Origin: Lactobacillus sp. LL6
Lineage (GTDB): Bacteria > Bacillota > Bacilli > Lactobacillales > Lactobacillaceae
Assembly (NCBI RefSeq): GCF_007570935.1
Contig: NZ_VLLR01000001.1
Coordinates: 1,116,001 to 1,180,000 of the forward strand
Direction: 5' to 3'
Length of the DNA: 64,000 bases
The notes under the pieces were generated by a model that saw only the letters and a program-made list of their open reading frames with translations, was not told where the DNA came from and did not search any database. Positions 63,167 through 64,000 of this stretch are shown in pieces (position 1 is the first letter of the stretch; each line of letters starts with the position of its first letter). Both the position numbers and the translations under genes were made by a program.

Positions 63167-64000
63167 CTAACGAATTTTTGCTTCAAGGTCATTCTTGAGA
63201 GCTGCCATAATATCATCCATTGCCTTATTTACAACTTCATCTGTTAATGTATCCTTTTCATTCAAGAAGGTCAAGTTATAAGCTAAACTCTTTTTATGAG
63301 CTTCAATATGGCTACCTTCATAAACGTCGATTACTCTAAGATCAACCAAGTACTTACCACCATTAGCCTTAATGACATTTTCTACTTCTTGATTAGTAAT
63401 ATCTTTATTAATCAAAATAGAAAGATCACGTTCAATTGCTGGGAACTTTGGTGCAGCTTTAGCAGTCATACCCTTAGTAAGCATCGGAATAATAGTATCT
63501 AAGTTTAATTCATAACCATAAATTTCACTTCCACGAGTTGCCTTTTCAAGCATAGTTACTCTATGCGCAATCATTCCAATCATTCCAACATATTGCTTAT
63601 CAATATAGATTGCAGCAGTTCTTGTTGGGTGCATACCTGGAATTTGTGCAGCTTGGTATTCTACTCTATTTTCGTCAATACCAATTGCAGTAAAGAGATT
63701 AGTTAATTGCCCCTTAACAAAATAGAAATCAATTTTTTGATTTACATGTTGCCAGTTATCTGTAAAAGTATTGCCAGAATAAAGTGCAGCTAAATGTTCA
63801 TGTTCATTAAAAGTGTTATTTTCCAAATCATAAACACGCCCTTGTTCATAAAGAGCTAACTCTTTTTGTTTACGAGCCATATTGTAACTAGCAGCATCCA
63901 TTAAACCAGTCATTAAGTTTTCACGCATTGCACTTCTGCTTGAATTAAGTGGCATCTCTACTTCAACTAATGGCTTTTGATCCTTAGTGTAACGAAGAGC
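63167..64000 (-). CDS. pheT: Phenylalanyl-tRNA synthetase beta subunit, partial (C-terminal part)
   Basis: 278 residues are visible; the frame runs through the right edge (ALRYTKDQKPLVEVEMPLNS), so the N-terminal part lies outside. FPAIERDLSILINKDITNQE and the anticodon-binding FDX-ACB fold at the C-terminus (VIDVYEGSHIEAHKKSLAYN, then LTFLNEKDTLTDEVVN) are diagnostic of PheT. It works with PheS, presumably upstream off the window, to charge tRNA-Phe. Confidence 0.96.
   Translation of the reverse strand, partial: ALRYTKDQKPLVEVEMPLNSSRSAMRENLMTGLMDAASYNMARKQKELALYEQGRVYDLENNTFNEHEHLAALYSGNTFTDNWQHVNQKIDFYFVKGQLTNLFTAIGIDENRVEYQAAQIPGMHPTRTAAIYIDKQYVGMIGMIAHRVTMLEKATRGSEIYGYELNLDTIIPMLTKGMTAKAAPKFPAIERDLSILINKDITNQEVENVIKANGGKYLVDLRVIDVYEGSHIEAHKKSLAYNLTFLNEKDTLTDEVVNKAMDDIMAALKNDLEAKIR

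Noticed and set aside
1-64000. CRISPR arrays, insertion sequences, rRNA genes, prophage genes
   Set aside because: No regularly spaced repeats, transposase-like ORFs, rRNA segments or phage structural genes were seen in the window.

Overview
The window is about 64 kb of AT-rich, gene-dense Firmicutes chromosome. It fits a homofermentative Lactobacillus, most likely the L. gasseri / L. johnsonii branch of the acidophilus group. That placement is inferred from gene content: PepX of 793 aa, a lacS-lacZ-galKTM-galE cluster, RbsU-type ribose uptake, L-2-hydroxyisocaproate dehydrogenase, PyrR-attenuated pyrimidine genes, and rpmG-ygfA-rhomboid-yqgQ order. No database search was possible. Both edges cut a gene: recN on the left and pheT on the right.

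Layout. 1-8.9 kb (minus strand) is a housekeeping block: rplU-rpmA, an Xaa-Pro peptidase, efp, an Asp23 protein, nusB, folD, xseAB, a polyprenyl synthase, a TlyA methylase and recN. 8.9-17.6 kb holds a YitT membrane protein, a DUF2325 protein, the ribose set rbsR / rbsK-rbsD-rbsU, an ECF S component, a tautomerase, tRNA-Arg and two alpha/beta hydrolases. pepX follows. 20.1-21.4 kb is the only accessory-looking stretch: two decayed gene fragments and a mazEF-type toxin-antitoxin pair bracketed by two copies of a hairpin repeat. A second GRP sugar transporter and rarA come next. 23.7-33.5 kb encodes de novo UMP synthesis: pyrR-pyrB-pyrC-carA-carB and pyrD on the minus strand and pyrF-pyrE on the plus strand, with RNA attenuators before pyrR and pyrB and a third, atypical one before pyrF. 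33.6-37.4 kb carries an amino-acid permease, a ClC exchanger, a small membrane protein and an OsmC-like protein.

37.5-47.6 kb is the lactose/galactose island: lacS imports lactose, a GH42 enzyme hydrolyses it, galM-galK-galT-galE run the Leloir pathway, and a LacI-family regulator sits between lacS and galE. The lacS, galK and galE promoters each carry an AT-rich TTTACT/AGTAAA palindrome at the -35 region plus a cre-type site near the start point. 47.7-57.9 kb has an orphan protein, a DHA2 exporter, glnA (without glnR), a methionine gamma-lyase-like protein, miaA, a rhodanese-fold protein, yqgQ, a rhomboid protease, 5-FTHF cyclo-ligase, rpmG and a class B PBP. 58-64 kb has a YfhO-type membrane protein, a BadF-type sugar kinase, an L-2-hydroxyacid dehydrogenase, greA and the end of pheT.

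No clearly new multi-gene system is visible. The points most worth follow-up are regulatory: the pyrF leader RNA, the shared operator of the lac/gal promoters, and a glnA promoter with an unexplained repeated operator where glnR is expected. Next come the absence of the L27-processing protease gene between rplU and rpmA although L27 keeps its cleavable N-terminus, and the repeat-bracketed mazEF cassette.
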